From Pholis gunnellus (lineage: Eukaryota; Chordata; Actinopteri; Perciformes; Pholidae): a DNA stretch of 64,000 nucleotides. A program made the position numbers and the translations under genes. Within the stretch, counting starts at the first letter, position 1; each line of letters starts with the position of its first letter. Below, piece by piece: positions 10,236 through 21,506 of the stretch. The stretch spans positions 15,295,133 through 15,359,132 of the forward strand of contig OU342804.1 of assembly GCA_910591455.2 (NCBI GenBank), written 5' to 3'. The notes beneath the pieces were generated by a model. The model searched no databases. It saw only the letters and a list, made by a program, of their open reading frames with translations, and was not told the origin of the DNA.

Positions 10236-12182
10236 CAACATAAGAAATTTGATACAAAACAAACAAGCAACAGACTTAAGTCATCTATGAAAAGGCTAGC
10301 CTTCTAGCGATTATTCGAAACACACATTTTCTCTTTTATTATTCTTTATAGAAGATGAAATGGACAGAAGTTTGTGTGGACTTAATGGGTTTTTGTTATA
10401 CCTCTGAAATAAAAGATCCCCAAAAGAGACAATTTACTTTTTTTAATATAACCTTTGCAACAGTGATGCAGCATGCATCTTTTATGTCATGATTTGGTAG
10501 CATTAATACATTCTCAGATCATTTTCCTATATTTCTTTTTGTGTTTCCCTTCCTCCGATTTTGTCTTTTACAAAATATATGAACAGACATTAATGTTCAT
10601 TGAAATATTGAAACTGCAAAGACAAAATGTGAACATGCAGTAGTAGTTTATGGGTAAATATAGTTCTACACACTGACACACCTTGTAATAATTGTATAAA
10701 AACATCATGGAGTTAAATTATTTATAAAAATCTGATTTGGCTTATGTCTAAAACTTATGTTTAGTACAATATTCTCTGTTCAAGCACTAATGCTGATTTA
10801 GTTTTTTAGAACACAGGACAGAGCACAGAATATGATACGGTGTATCAACTCCCTAAACGATATTGTATGACACTTAAACGCAAAGTTCTATTTATGGACA
10901 TACTTCAGTCAGTGTTTTAATACGGCTGCTGCTGCTTAAGTGTTGAATGTCTGGATATTATGTATGCACCTCTATTGTTTCTATGTTGCATTGTTTCAAT
11001 GTCCTAAAGATAAGGACAATTATAATAATTCTAATTATACTTGGTGAAAAGTGACTGCCAAATTATTATAATAATATTGATAAAAGTCACTGAGGTGGCC
11101 ACAGTCATTAATTGAACTAATCAATTACCCTTTAAATATATGACACATCTGTGAACCCAGTACTTTGATGTTATAGGTTCAACTATAGATAGCTGTGTAT
11201 TTTCATTTTCCAGACCCACTCGTTGCTATTTTGAATGTAATACTGTCACCAGGTACTGAGGTGTCATCATCAGTTGACTGTAACCAGGGCTAAACAAAGA
11301 GACGCAGCCTGGGAGACAGATTCTCTTATAGACTGGTATCTTTGCCTGTTATCGTATCAATTGTCACTAAGTTCCTGGCAAACAGATGGACTGCTGCTGT
11401 TGTTCAGTTCACACATGATCTCTCAAATCTCACAGCAACACTCAAGACCTATAACATAATAATACTAGGCTTTTAAACATTAAATATAGTTTATAAGAGG
11501 GCAGAGATAGCAATAACATACATAGGGTCTTTCCAAACTGCTTGCTTTGGTGGTAGAAATAATGTAGACTACAATTTACATTATTAATGTAAATATGATT
11601 TCATTTAGTCAATTTTCATTCAAAGGTGTTTACATCTTTTAATTTAAGAATTTATGACAAGTCTTTTCAAACTTCTCAGACTAAGTCATGCGTTGCCCTC
11701 CAGGTGTTGCCCATCAGTAGGTAATTCCCAGACAGATAGATCCTCCTCCTGTTGTGAAGCAGATGGCTCTAACAAGGACATACTGTTGCTGTCTCCCTCC
11801 TCTTGTCAGCTCCCTAATCAGATATTTATGAACAATAATAAACCACAACATTTACATATCACTATTGTTGGAAAAAGAACAATTTGCTCTGAGAAAACAA
11901 CTTTGCTAATTGAAAAGAAATCTTTTTTTTTTCTGTTACAGCATTACATTATTCTCCCCACCTATTATTACCCAGCCTCCAAAACATCCTGAAGCATGTA
12001 TACTGGAAATCGTCATGATTCAATTTTTAGGTCGCCTCTACCTTGGTCAGTTATCCCCCCAAACCCTGCCCCGTGTCACAGGGTTCTCAAATGGATATTT
12101 TTCCCTCCAGGCTCTGCCAACCTGTGGCCGGGTAACAGAGGAGCCATTTATCTCCTCTGCAGCATGCTGAGAATAATCTGGG
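10236..12182. other. AT-rich non-coding DNA, no gene seen
   Basis: Long AT-rich stretch. Frames at 11274-11459, 11654-11992 and 11910-12170 are short and show no motif. The last 180 bp (about 12000-12180) are GC-richer and non-repetitive, and could be part of a conserved non-coding block continuing to 12340. Confidence 0.5.
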
Positions 12183-12231
12183 ATGTGAGTGTGCATGTGA
12201 ATGGGTGTGTGTCTGTGTATGTGTGTGTGGT
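12183..12231. repeat. imperfect (TG)n tract
   Basis: TG dinucleotides interrupted by CA, AA, GG and CT steps over about 49 bp. Old and degenerate compared with the perfect tracts elsewhere in the window. Confidence 0.85.
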
Positions 12232-13478
12232 GGCAGGAGGACAGTCATAAACAGAACCATGCAGGAACCAGACGCCGGTGGGCCAATGCATGCAATAACG
12301 GAGCTAGGGAAGGTAATGCTCTGTGCGAGGAAGAATCCAACGTGATTTAGTAGCACCGTCAATGAGCTGGGCGAGAACAATGGTTCACTAGCTTGGTAGA
12401 GAAATGAGGACAGGGCTGGGAAAATGGGCAGAGGCTATGAGGATAGGGGTTGAGGTAAAAGAAGAGGAGAAAGATTACTCTAGGTGCAAGCCTGAGGATA
12501 TGGATTGGGACGCGGTTGGCCGAGGCATTCTGAGATACGGGAGATGGTGGGAGATTTTTGTAGGTATGGGGTGAGGCGGTCGCAGTTTTTTGTTTTTTTA
12601 AGACCATACGCTATTGAAAAGAGTCCAATTTAAAGGAAGGAATATTGATAATCTCAAGTAATCCCATGTTGATTATTGAGCTACTAAAATTCTCAATATG
12701 ATTATACAATAGGCCACAAGCATTTAAGTATTTTAAGATGAAGTTTCTAAATTTGATTTTCTTAATGCAAGAGCATTTCCTGTTTCTGCTTGGCTTTATA
12801 CGAGAATTTAGGTTATTACTAGCACTGACCTACATAGCCTAGCAGTAATTACTGAAACAGTGAAGTTGAGAAGGTTTTAAAATTGTCAGGCATGGTCGTC
12901 AATTTGCTTAATGCACACATAATAAAATCAACTTTATTTTGATTATTAAAAATTATAGGGATTAAATGTCTTTGTGATCATCCACTAATGGTATTCAGAT
13001 TGAAATTAAAATAATTAATTAATCAACAATTGAATTAATTCTTATGTAACAAAAATAATCCCAATAATAACAAATATATACCAAGATGCTGGTTTATCAA
13101 AATGTATATTTTAAACAAGTTAGTACAATTGGCTGGCTAGGAATACTGTTTTAGATTTCTACTGCAGTGACTGTGTTTGGCTTGTTTTTTTTAGCTAAGC
13201 TTTGTTGTTTTTTAGGGGAAATGATATATTCCAATGTTTTATGGTAAAACAGACAAATCGGATGCTGGTCTTGACTTATTTTTTTTTACCAACTGTAAGG
13301 CTCCACAAGAGGACATTTTACTTCACTGCTTTAACATTGACATGCAACCCTTTGTAGATGAGTCAACAAACCCAGAGGACACATTTGGTATCCACATGCA
13401 AACACTCACTCTCTTGTATGCTTCCCTGTATTTTCTCTTTTCTGTCTTTGATTCAGACATGCGTGCTCCTCTCACAGG
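12232..13478. other. non-coding DNA, no gene seen
   Basis: The first 350 bp are of mixed composition and non-repetitive; the rest to 13478 is AT-rich. The minus-strand frames here (82 and 97 codons) show no family features. No RNA gene or named repeat was found. Confidence 0.5.
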
Positions 13479-13618
<140 letters not shown>

Positions 13619-13783
13619 GCAATCACATCAAATCGGGGGTTCAGAGTGTGTAAATGGTAAATGTCAGGTCATTAGTGTGGTCCAGTCTCCTCCTGTTGAT
13701 TCCTGCACATCCTGCTCTCTTTCTTCCTCTCTCGCTTATTCTTTGTTTTCTGTCTCTCTCTTTCTCCACTTCTGATCTTGTAG

Positions 13784-13845
13784 TAATAATGATAAACTTA
13801 AGAAAATTAAGAAAGGGAGCACAAAGTGCTTTACAATGAGGGAAA
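13784..13845 (-). repeat. possible degenerate SINE/LINE 3' tail
   Basis: On the minus strand the segment reads 'cattgtaaagcactttgtgc', followed by T/A-rich sequence ending in 'tttatcattatta'. That resembles the common fish retroposon tail 'taaagcgctttgtg...aaatttattatta'. Only the tail is visible and it is degraded; the head is missing. Confidence 0.3.
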
Positions 13846-14154
13846 ATAGAAACAGAATGACCATCAAAATAAAGAAAATATGGAAAATGAAACACACTTG
13901 ATAAAACAAGAAGAAAATAAGATGAAATACAATATGAGAATGCATAACATCTGATTGAACATAAAACCCTCCGAATAATAAATATATGACAAAATCTGTA
14001 CCCACATTTGCAGCTGGCAAGCTAGCTGTAACTTAGCTATACTGCAGGGATCTGGTGCTGGTTGCTTCATATTGTTAGTTTATCAAGTAGTTTGCGAACA
14101 GTAGGCTGGTAGCCAATTTACCAGTCAGATCAGCCAGTCTGGATGAATTATTTA

Positions 14155-14673
14155 TAGTGGTGTAATGGACCGTAATTGATCAATGATCGGTACGGGACCC
14201 CCCACACGGTTCGGCACGTACAGTATCTGAACTGCAGATTAATTAGTGTGAAATAAAGCTTCACATGTCGATTGTTATCGGCCAATAATCAGTAAGAATA
14301 TGCGATCGGGAGATCAACATTAATACTTTCTAGCTAAAACTACTGATGCCAAGATTTGTTTTAATCCCCAAAAAAACACAAAATCTTTTATTTACTATCA
14401 TTTCCATTTTGTGTTTTTATGTTTAGTATTAACAACTATAGATGAGTTGGGACTGTGTCTGCAGCCTTGGATACTAGCTGCTATAACAAAACAAATCAAC
14501 AAAAACAATCTATACTAGCTGATCTGGCGACGATCGACTATCCGCAATCGGTATCTGAAGCCAAAAAACGTGATTGGGCCATCTTTAAAAGTTATATATG
14601 CTGCTGAACTAATTTGTGACTCAGAACCGGGATACGATCCAAACCGGGAGTTTTGTGATTCATTGCACCCCTA
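14155..14673. mobile_element. non-autonomous DNA transposon with TIRs, probably nested
   Basis: The left end 'tagtggtgtaatg' (14155-14167) pairs with the right end 'cattgcacccct' plus 'a' (14661-14673), whose reverse complement is 'taggggtgcaatg': 11 of 13 positions match. Just inside lie 'ggtacgggacc...ggttcggcacgtac' and, near the right end, 'gaaccgggatacgatcc'. This resembles a fish MITE family with 'aggggtgcaacggtacg' termini. A second family ('ttatcggccaataatcag' near 14276 and 'aatcggtatctgaagcc' with 'gtgattgggcc' near 14547-14580) seems to sit inside, so the copy may be a nested pair. No transposase frame remains. Target duplication is unclear; TA on both sides is possible. Confidence 0.65.
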
Positions 14674-15264
14674 AAGAATTAGCTGACATCCACTCAAGAC
14701 AGTATTTTCATACGTTAGCTACAAACTGTTTGCGCTGTAGGGGAGTTGAAGAGAGGCGCAGGACACTTGCGTGCACATACAAACGTCACAGCCTTTGGAT
14801 TTTTCCCGGCAGAATCGCTCCAAATCCTTTGTATAAAAATCCGTCCACAGGCTGTCAGGCAACCCATAGAAAGTCAGTGAAGTTTTACAATCTGCTCACA
14901 CATTGGCCATATATAACAATAAATACATGTAATCTGTTACATATAGCAGCCAGCCTTTAATCCGTATTAATCATTTTAAACCATGCTTTAGTTTTGGAAA
15001 CTTTATGTCTCCAGTTTTGCAATTCATTTCAGTAAATTACAGTTTACACAATCCTGTCCACACCCCTGGAACTGTAAATCTGCATGTCATAGGAAGATCA
15101 AAATAGGTGTTGAGCTACAAACGCAGTGAATATGGAACTGCACAGTGAAGGTTCCTCCAGTAATGGCAGAGATAGCTGTGGTTGTCACGCAATGTGCACT
15201 CAGCTCAAGAGGGGGCAGAATTGTAAAGGACTAAGAGAGACACACACCAGTACACACTTATTAC
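14674..15264. other. non-coding DNA, possibly part of an unclassified repeat
   Basis: No gene. The segment 14790-14935 has a texture reminiscent of fish dispersed elements, but I cannot name a family with confidence. Confidence 0.35.
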
Positions 15265-15570
15265 GTTACCATGATAAACTTTACTTACTGTTTTACAAAT
15301 TGTTTACACCTATCTATGTAAATCAATTTATTGACTGTCACATACATTTATTACATTCCTGTTTACATTCAGTTTATTCATTTGCAATACTGTATATTTT
15401 TAACACATTGTATGTCTTAGATTGTCTTTTTGCTTCTACTTTTAATTTCTTTTCTTCTTATCCATATTTAATGAGCGTTGTTTGAAGGAGCCTGAGATCC
15501 AAGATTTGTATTGCCAATGACTGCTTCTCTGTTAATTGTTGTGCATTTGCTAATAAAGAACTTGCCTTGA
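15265..15570 (+). mobile_element. LINE 3' UTR and tail (L2-like)
   Basis: T-rich sequence leads to 'gtttgaaggagcctgagatc' and then 'ttgtattgccaatgac', ending in 'taataaagaacttgcct'. The order 'gag/cctgagatccaagatt', 'attgcca', 'aataaagaactt' matches the 3' end of L2-type LINEs in fish, as I remember it. The reverse-transcriptase part is absent, as expected of a 5'-truncated copy. The 119-codon frame at 15126-15485 is not coding. Confidence 0.55.
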
Positions 15571-16084
15571 TAGTTGATACACCGTCACAGTGTGTGATGG
15601 TTGCTAGTGCGCTTATGCCTGAATTAGACTATGAGGAAGTGTGTGTTACTTTTTGTAACTCTGTGACTAAGTCATTGGCCACTACAGGAGGTTTCTTACA
15701 CGGCAAAGAACAGATTGTATCTGTTCACACCTGCCAGTGTCCCAGGCGTTATTGAACCTGAACTGACACGACTAATTAATGAATCCAGTGGGTTGCTTAA
15801 TACAGTGAGAAAGGAAACACCTTGGATGCGTGGGAAGGATAACAATCTAAGTACAATACAACAACCACCAATTTTGTTTTTTTCTCTTCACTTTCCTCAA
15901 TCCTCACTCTTCTACTAATCTACTCTGCTACACTCTGTGTTAAATCCAAATCATATGAGATGTGCTACTTTTAATTTATCTAAACAGATTTAGTAGGGTT
16001 TACCTTTGATGCTGCATGCCTTGTTAGTCTAGCTTACTACCTTCAGGTTTGGGGAGTTATGGTTTACATGGAGTGGCATTATGT
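15571..16084. other. non-coding DNA, no gene seen
   Basis: Two frames of 62 and 67 codons overlap here without any recognisable domain. No repeat was identified. Confidence 0.5.
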
Positions 16085-16221
16085 AATATGGATAATGATA
16101 AAAAGGTAACTGCGTTTTGTTACAGTTACAGAAAAAGAAGACGTAATCAGATTACCGGCACATTTGGTACAAATTTGGGATTACTAGCAGGATTACAATT
16201 TGAAAACCATTTGAAATAAGG
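16085..16221. repeat. dispersed teleost repeat, 'ggtaactgcgttttgttac' family
   Basis: The words 'aaaggtaactgcgttttgtt', 'gacgtaatcagattaccgg' and 'gggattactagcaggattac' follow a common fish repeat made of variations on 'gtaatcagattac', probably a non-autonomous DNA transposon. It may extend to about 16280, where similarity becomes unclear. Confidence 0.65.
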
Positions 16222-16693
16222 AACAATACACTTTGCAGATGCGCACACATTAGGACACTTCAGAACACAAATGTCACACTGCAGCAGCAAAGCTGTCCGT
16301 GAGGACACCACACACCTGCGAGCCGCAGGAGATCAGAGAGGGAGCCGTCAGGTAGAGGTTGGTGGTGTGGCCCACATTAGTGAAAAATGCTTTCACTTGG
16401 TGGAAGTTTCACCATTGTTGTGTGCAAAGCAGAAAGAGGAACAGCATCACAGTACAGTGCAATTCATCACAAACCAGGATCGTTTTGTGCACTTTCCAGT
16501 GTATCAAGATTATTCTTTTTGAGGAATTGAGCAAACTGCCTCTAATTTCTGATCCAGCACACATAATACGGAACAAACCGGGAAATCTGTACGGCTGTAC
16601 TTAATAGTTTCAAGCTTCATTCATGATGTTGACATTCACATTACTATCATTAATATCTTACAGAATCATTGCAGAAAACATCCCAACCTGTTC

Positions 16694-16783
16694 TTGGACG
16701 TTTTGCTTTCACCTCTTGGACAAAATATACACAGTCATAGAATTCATTTCCACTGCTATGCTAATGATACTCAGCTGTATGCA
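16694..16783 (+). pseudogene. LINE reverse-transcriptase scrap
   Basis: The plus frame reads PLGQNIHSHRIHFHCYAND followed by TQLY. It matches the palm-domain segment '..PLGQIIRxHGISFHCYADDTQLY' of L2/Rex-type LINE reverse transcriptases. The catalytic YADD box is changed to YAND at about 16757-16768, so the first catalytic aspartate is lost. Only some 25 codons remain before another repeat begins. The fragment is dead. Confidence 0.8.
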
Positions 16784-16850
16784 GTGTTGAGGAGACGTAA
16801 ACTACATGTAGTACAACTACATTTTGCAGTAGGTTGCTGCACAGTTGGGT
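16784..16850. repeat. dispersed repeat fragment, 'aactacatgtagt' type
   Basis: Sequence with 'gtaaactacatgtagtac' and 'aactacattttgcagtagg', similar to the fish element containing 'aactacattttgaagtagc'. It directly truncates the LINE scrap to its left, so it probably inserted later or marks a deletion joint. Confidence 0.4.
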
Positions 16851-17270
16851 ATGCACACTTCTCTGAAGCCCTAAAACCCTAATTACCCATTTCCTGCAAC
16901 TTCTTCTGCACCTACCACTTCCCAGTGTTATTGGTAAAATCAATAGGGGGCATGGACTTCACATAACGTCACCTGGCAATGCATCAACCCCTCAGTGGGT
17001 TCACTGGCAAATCTCTAAAAAGTTACCTTTTAAAAAATGCATGCCATGGGGCATAGTGGGCATAGGCGGCTGCAATGAAAACACAGCAAATAAGTGACTA
17101 TTTTAAGTGTGTGAGTGTGTGTTTGACTTAAATGCGCGTGTGTCTGTGTGTAAGAGAGCACGCAATTTCAGATCATGACTCCATGTTTGTTGTAGTGGCT
17201 GTATCGACAGGAACTATTAGGACTATTAACATGGAACCAGGCTTTCAGATAGCGACAATGAGAGGAGAAA
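16851..17270. other. non-coding DNA, no gene seen
   Basis: Mixed sequence with a short imperfect TG tract near 17107-17155. No gene or named repeat. Confidence 0.5.
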
Positions 17271-17362
17271 TTATGCTGTGTGTGTGTGTGTTTCTGTGCC
17301 TGTAGCAGAGACAGAGTTTGTGTATGGATGTGTGTTTGTGTGCCTATCCGTGTGTCTGTTTC
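17271..17362. repeat. imperfect (TG)n tract
   Basis: TG-rich block with many interruptions ('tgtgcctgtagcagagac', 'tatggatg', 'cctatccg'). It creates the Cys/Val-rich frame at 17280-17492. A short perfect core lies at about 17277-17290. Confidence 0.75.
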
Positions 17363-20300
17363 GATTATATCACCATCACCATCCTGGCTGCCTTCTATTG
17401 CGTTGCATTGTATGCACAACCAACCCCACATCAAAGTGAACTGTGCCCGCGAGGACATATTTAAAAATCAATGCAGTCTTGGATGTAGCTAAAAAATTTA
17501 TATCATTCACTGGTGTCTCGCTCTCTTCAGCACACACACCTAAACACACACAAGCAAGCACAAATTCAATATCAGTTACACCTCACCGACAAAAAGCCAT
17601 GTTAGTCACTGATCTCTGTGTGAGCAGCGACAGTGGCTCAATGCTCTGCTGCTGGAGGATCAAACTAACACATGGCCCGACATGTTTTATCGGTTTCCAC
17701 AGGTCATCATCTGTGATTTCTCGCGGTAGCATGTTTGAATTATGTCTCTGCATCACAGGATCTTCAAAGAGAGGTCAGAACGGCGAGAAATACTCACACA
17801 CTGTAAAAGGCTGAAATGTGTGTATTAAATGTCTGTGATTCATCTCATACTGGTACTTATGACCAAATCTATTATTATATTAGTATTGGCTTACTGTCTT
17901 CTGATTGCATTGATTATCATTCAAATCAACCATGTCTCCTAAAAATTATGTGACAATTTACAATGGTTTTGTCACCTACGTTGAAAAACAACAGTGTGGA
18001 GTTTGTGTTAGGTTTTAGAAAATATAGTGTTTTGTTCTGTCTTATACTTCTAGTCAGTTTGAAGTTTTAAACCAAAATCTCCTCGTAACTTCTTGATTTT
18101 TAGGTTCATTTGGTTCATTCATCTTCAAAAAGTTGCGCATCAAAATAAAATAATTATTGGACTATAATTATTGATGCATTAATGTGTAAATCCCTTTAAT
18201 GCAGCTGCAGCTGGTAAAGGTGTGGCTTTGAATGACTTTGTAGACTGCTGGATAGCTTGTGAATTCCCCCCCAGAATCAATAACGTCTTATCTTAAACAT
18301 TAATAATAAATCATTACACCTTCTGTGGTCTGTGTGTCAAACTTAGAAGACCAAAGGTTATTACATAATATATTGCTTTGAAGTCTAACTCTTAATGTCT
18401 TGTGTAGTCAGCTTAGTTTGGGATAGTTAGCTGCAAACTAGAAGAATACACTGTCACATTGTTCTTAACAACCCGATCTATTTGCTGGATAAAGGAAAGG
18501 GCCACTTTACAAACACTAAATCGCCAATTTATTTAGACTTGTATTGAGCCAGAATAGAGCTCAGCCTTCCTTATTTGTCTGCAAGTACACATTTTCCCAT
18601 TGATTTTAGAGTCACACAATTTACGTATTAGCCCCTGTTTTTCCTCATATTGCTTTTGTGATTGTTAAGGGCCTTTGGTTAGGAACTACAAAGAGGGATA
18701 TAAAATAGAAGACAAGCAAAGGGAGGTGACAGAGGAGTGCTGTGACTAAGCCCTGTGGCTGGCTGATAAAAACTGTGGTCGCAATCCTGAAACCAAAGTG
18801 TCAGTATTAGGAATTTCTTAGCCTTTTATGATATAATATGATATATTATATGAATATTATGATTACTATTATTATCCCAGCTGGATTTCATTGGCTTTTC
18901 TGACCTTTAGCCCGCCCAACCTTCATGGTATGATCACAGAGCATCTTTAAAATGCCACGGTGACTGTGCATATGGTACTGCAGCATTTCCATCAGACCAC
19001 CCGAACCCCCAACAACATTAATTCCACTAATGTATAGCATACCCATGAGGTGGGTTATACCGCTTCCTGCTTGTTTATTCATGTAAACCCATTATACTGC
19101 AGTGTGAAGCCTAAAAGAGTGCTGACATTAGTCTAACTGCATTACCATTTGACTGGAAGAAGTCAGATATATTACATGATTGATTTCCAGCCTGGCAAAA
19201 TGTATTATGGTAACTATAAAACAGAGCTTTGTTATTGTTACAGTCTAATTGTTTGCACCACCGGGACTATTGTTTTGACACTGAAAGAGCCCTAACTCTG
19301 TTATCAAATGTGTTCCTATCCTATATCAAATCAATGCTGTATATTATATAGCAAATTGTGCGAGATAAAGATAGCAGGAACTCTGCAAGTCTCCATGATA
19401 TTTGACTAGAATAATGTATCAACCCAACAATGCACATTGGATCAAAGCACTATTGGATGCCCTTGGATGTTCGGATTAGTTTGTTCCTGCCAGTCAAACA
19501 GAGCAAGAAGAGCTGTATACGCCACAAATGAGTTCTGAATGTACACATCCTCATACACAATGAAATACTTGGAAGATGTCAAGATCCTGAATAGAAAATA
19601 AGATATATTATTGGTCTATTGTGTAAATAAAAAAAAAAAATACTTCCATACAATTCTACTGTGTGCTGTCTGTACTCATCTGTTAATTAGTAGTTATAAA
19701 AATGTCAGTATAATACAGTGACAAAGCTAAAACTTCACAAGATTTAGAGTATTTACAGATCAATTTGCATCAAATTGCGTTTAGTGGAAGATAACACTTT
19801 CTATTGTATTCAGCAAATGAAAGTGTGAAACCGCACAGTCAGTCATTAGCAAAGCTGTCATCATATTATGAGGCCGAGGAGATCCACCTGACAGGTCACT
19901 AACTTCTGTTTAGTTGATCAAACAGCTTAAACTTTTTTAGATGAGAAGGAAGTATATCAAGCGTTTGCACTTTGTACAACATACTTAAAGAGATACTCAC
20001 TATTGGGGACACATGGGGACATACAGTATACAATTCAACACATGGGAAAATACAGACATTCATTCAGATACACAAACAGATAACTAAAAAGGAAGACAGA
20101 CAATGAGACAGACAGTCAACGAGATAGTCAGACATAAAGAGAGAAAAACAGAACAAAAAGACAGACGAATTAAAAATATACAGTTAGCAAAGTAGTCATC
20201 TTGCAGGACAAACAGGATATAACACGTCCTTCACAGAGACAATGTTATTACCTAAACTGAGGAACAAACCAGAGAAGAGAGATTTATGCCAAATGCAATT

Positions 20301-20904
20301 TCCATCACAAGATTGTTACTGTCCTGTGTAAATTCAATATATATTTCAGACTCTGTAAATGACGCTAGAACTCATTAGTCTCAAAATGCCAACATGTCGT
20401 ACTGTATGAGACCTGAGAGTCAAGTTATTTTATTTTCCACTGTCTTTGAATCTAGCCACTGGGTGGAAACATTATTGGTTTGTCTGTAATGACATCTTTG
20501 AGAAACGATAAGTAGCAACCAACATGTATAAATGGTGAAGCTGTGGATCTTCTTGCCCAATGACACCAAGAACCTTTTATAGTAGAAAGGCAATTGTTTT
20601 TGCACAGAACCTAATTGAACATTTTCTAATATGTAGCTTAGCGGCAAGTATGTTGATTGGGCATGTTTGCTTGTCAACTACTAAAACTGTGGCACTCAAG
20701 TTGGTTCAGCAACTACATCTGTTTTATAAAGCAAATAAAAGATATGCATATTTAAATTTGAACAGCCACTGAATATTTACCCTTTGGAAAATAAATTATA
20801 CAATTTCTTGACTTGCAGTATCAAAAGCTGAATTTGGACACCTTCTTTTCAAAAGTTCACAAATTCAGATCCCTAAAATCAGAAAAAAAGGTTTCATAAT
20901 AAAA
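17363..20904. other. unique AT-rich non-coding DNA, no gene seen
   Basis: About 3.5 kb without recognisable repeats, exons or RNA genes. Only two or three frames above 60 codons occur (17443-17814, 18888-19082 minus, 20420-20772), none with motifs. There is TA-rich sequence at 18828-18875 and a poly-A run at 19629-19640. Confidence 0.55.
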
Positions 20905-21268
20905 ATCCAGACAACACCCACCCCTGCCACAACCTGTTCACCCTGCTGCTGTCTGGCAAGCAATACAGAAGTATCCACTTCGGCTGCACCAAACTACGAA
21001 GCAGCTTCTCTCCTAAAGCTGCAGAACTCCATGACATCTTCTGCACACCGCTTTGAAAAATGTACTCTTCTCATAAACCTCAGCTTCAAGATGCATGCAT
21101 ACATGTTAAACATGTTTCAGTCTTACATTAAATTATTCTGTTACGCTGGTCTTCTTTAGTACATTACGATACCACTGCCTTTGCACTACCCCCATTCTCA
21201 CTGTTCTTCAAGGCTTTTGAATACTTGCATACTACATTGAAATTCCACACATTTTCTTTATATATATG

Positions 21269-21313
<45 letters not shown>

Positions 21314-21506
21314 AACTCTACATCTTCCTTGTTAATATAATTAGATTTTGTAGACTTTGTTTGGTTTTATTGTATTATAGTCAAATTTAGATATTTTACT
21401 ATCTACAGTTTCTGTATAAGTGTATGTAGGTGTGTAGGAAGGTGCTACAACTGCATTTATTTGTGAAATCCTGTATTGAATAATGACAATAAAGCTGAAC
21501 ATTGAA
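20905..21506 (+). mobile_element. LINE 3' end (L2-like), C-terminal coding scrap plus 3' UTR
   Basis: The left part (20905-21055) contains 'ctgctgctgtctggcaag' and 'atacagaagtatccac', then 'agcagcttctctcctaaagc'. This is the degraded C-terminal region downstream of LINE reverse transcriptase, where intact copies encode 'LPSGxRYRSIR...SFFPxA'. The 3' UTR follows with 'tttgcactacccc' and ends in 'tgacaataaagctgaacatt' at 21484-21503, a typical fish L2 tail with an AATAAA. A TA/TG microsatellite (21257-21313) sits inside the UTR. No intact frame remains. Confidence 0.7.
21257..21313. repeat. compound (TA)n(TG)n microsatellite
   Basis: About 30 bp of TA, with one TG interruption, passes directly into about 24 bp of TG. 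It lies within the LINE 3' UTR, so the microsatellite probably grew after the LINE inserted. Confidence 0.95.
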
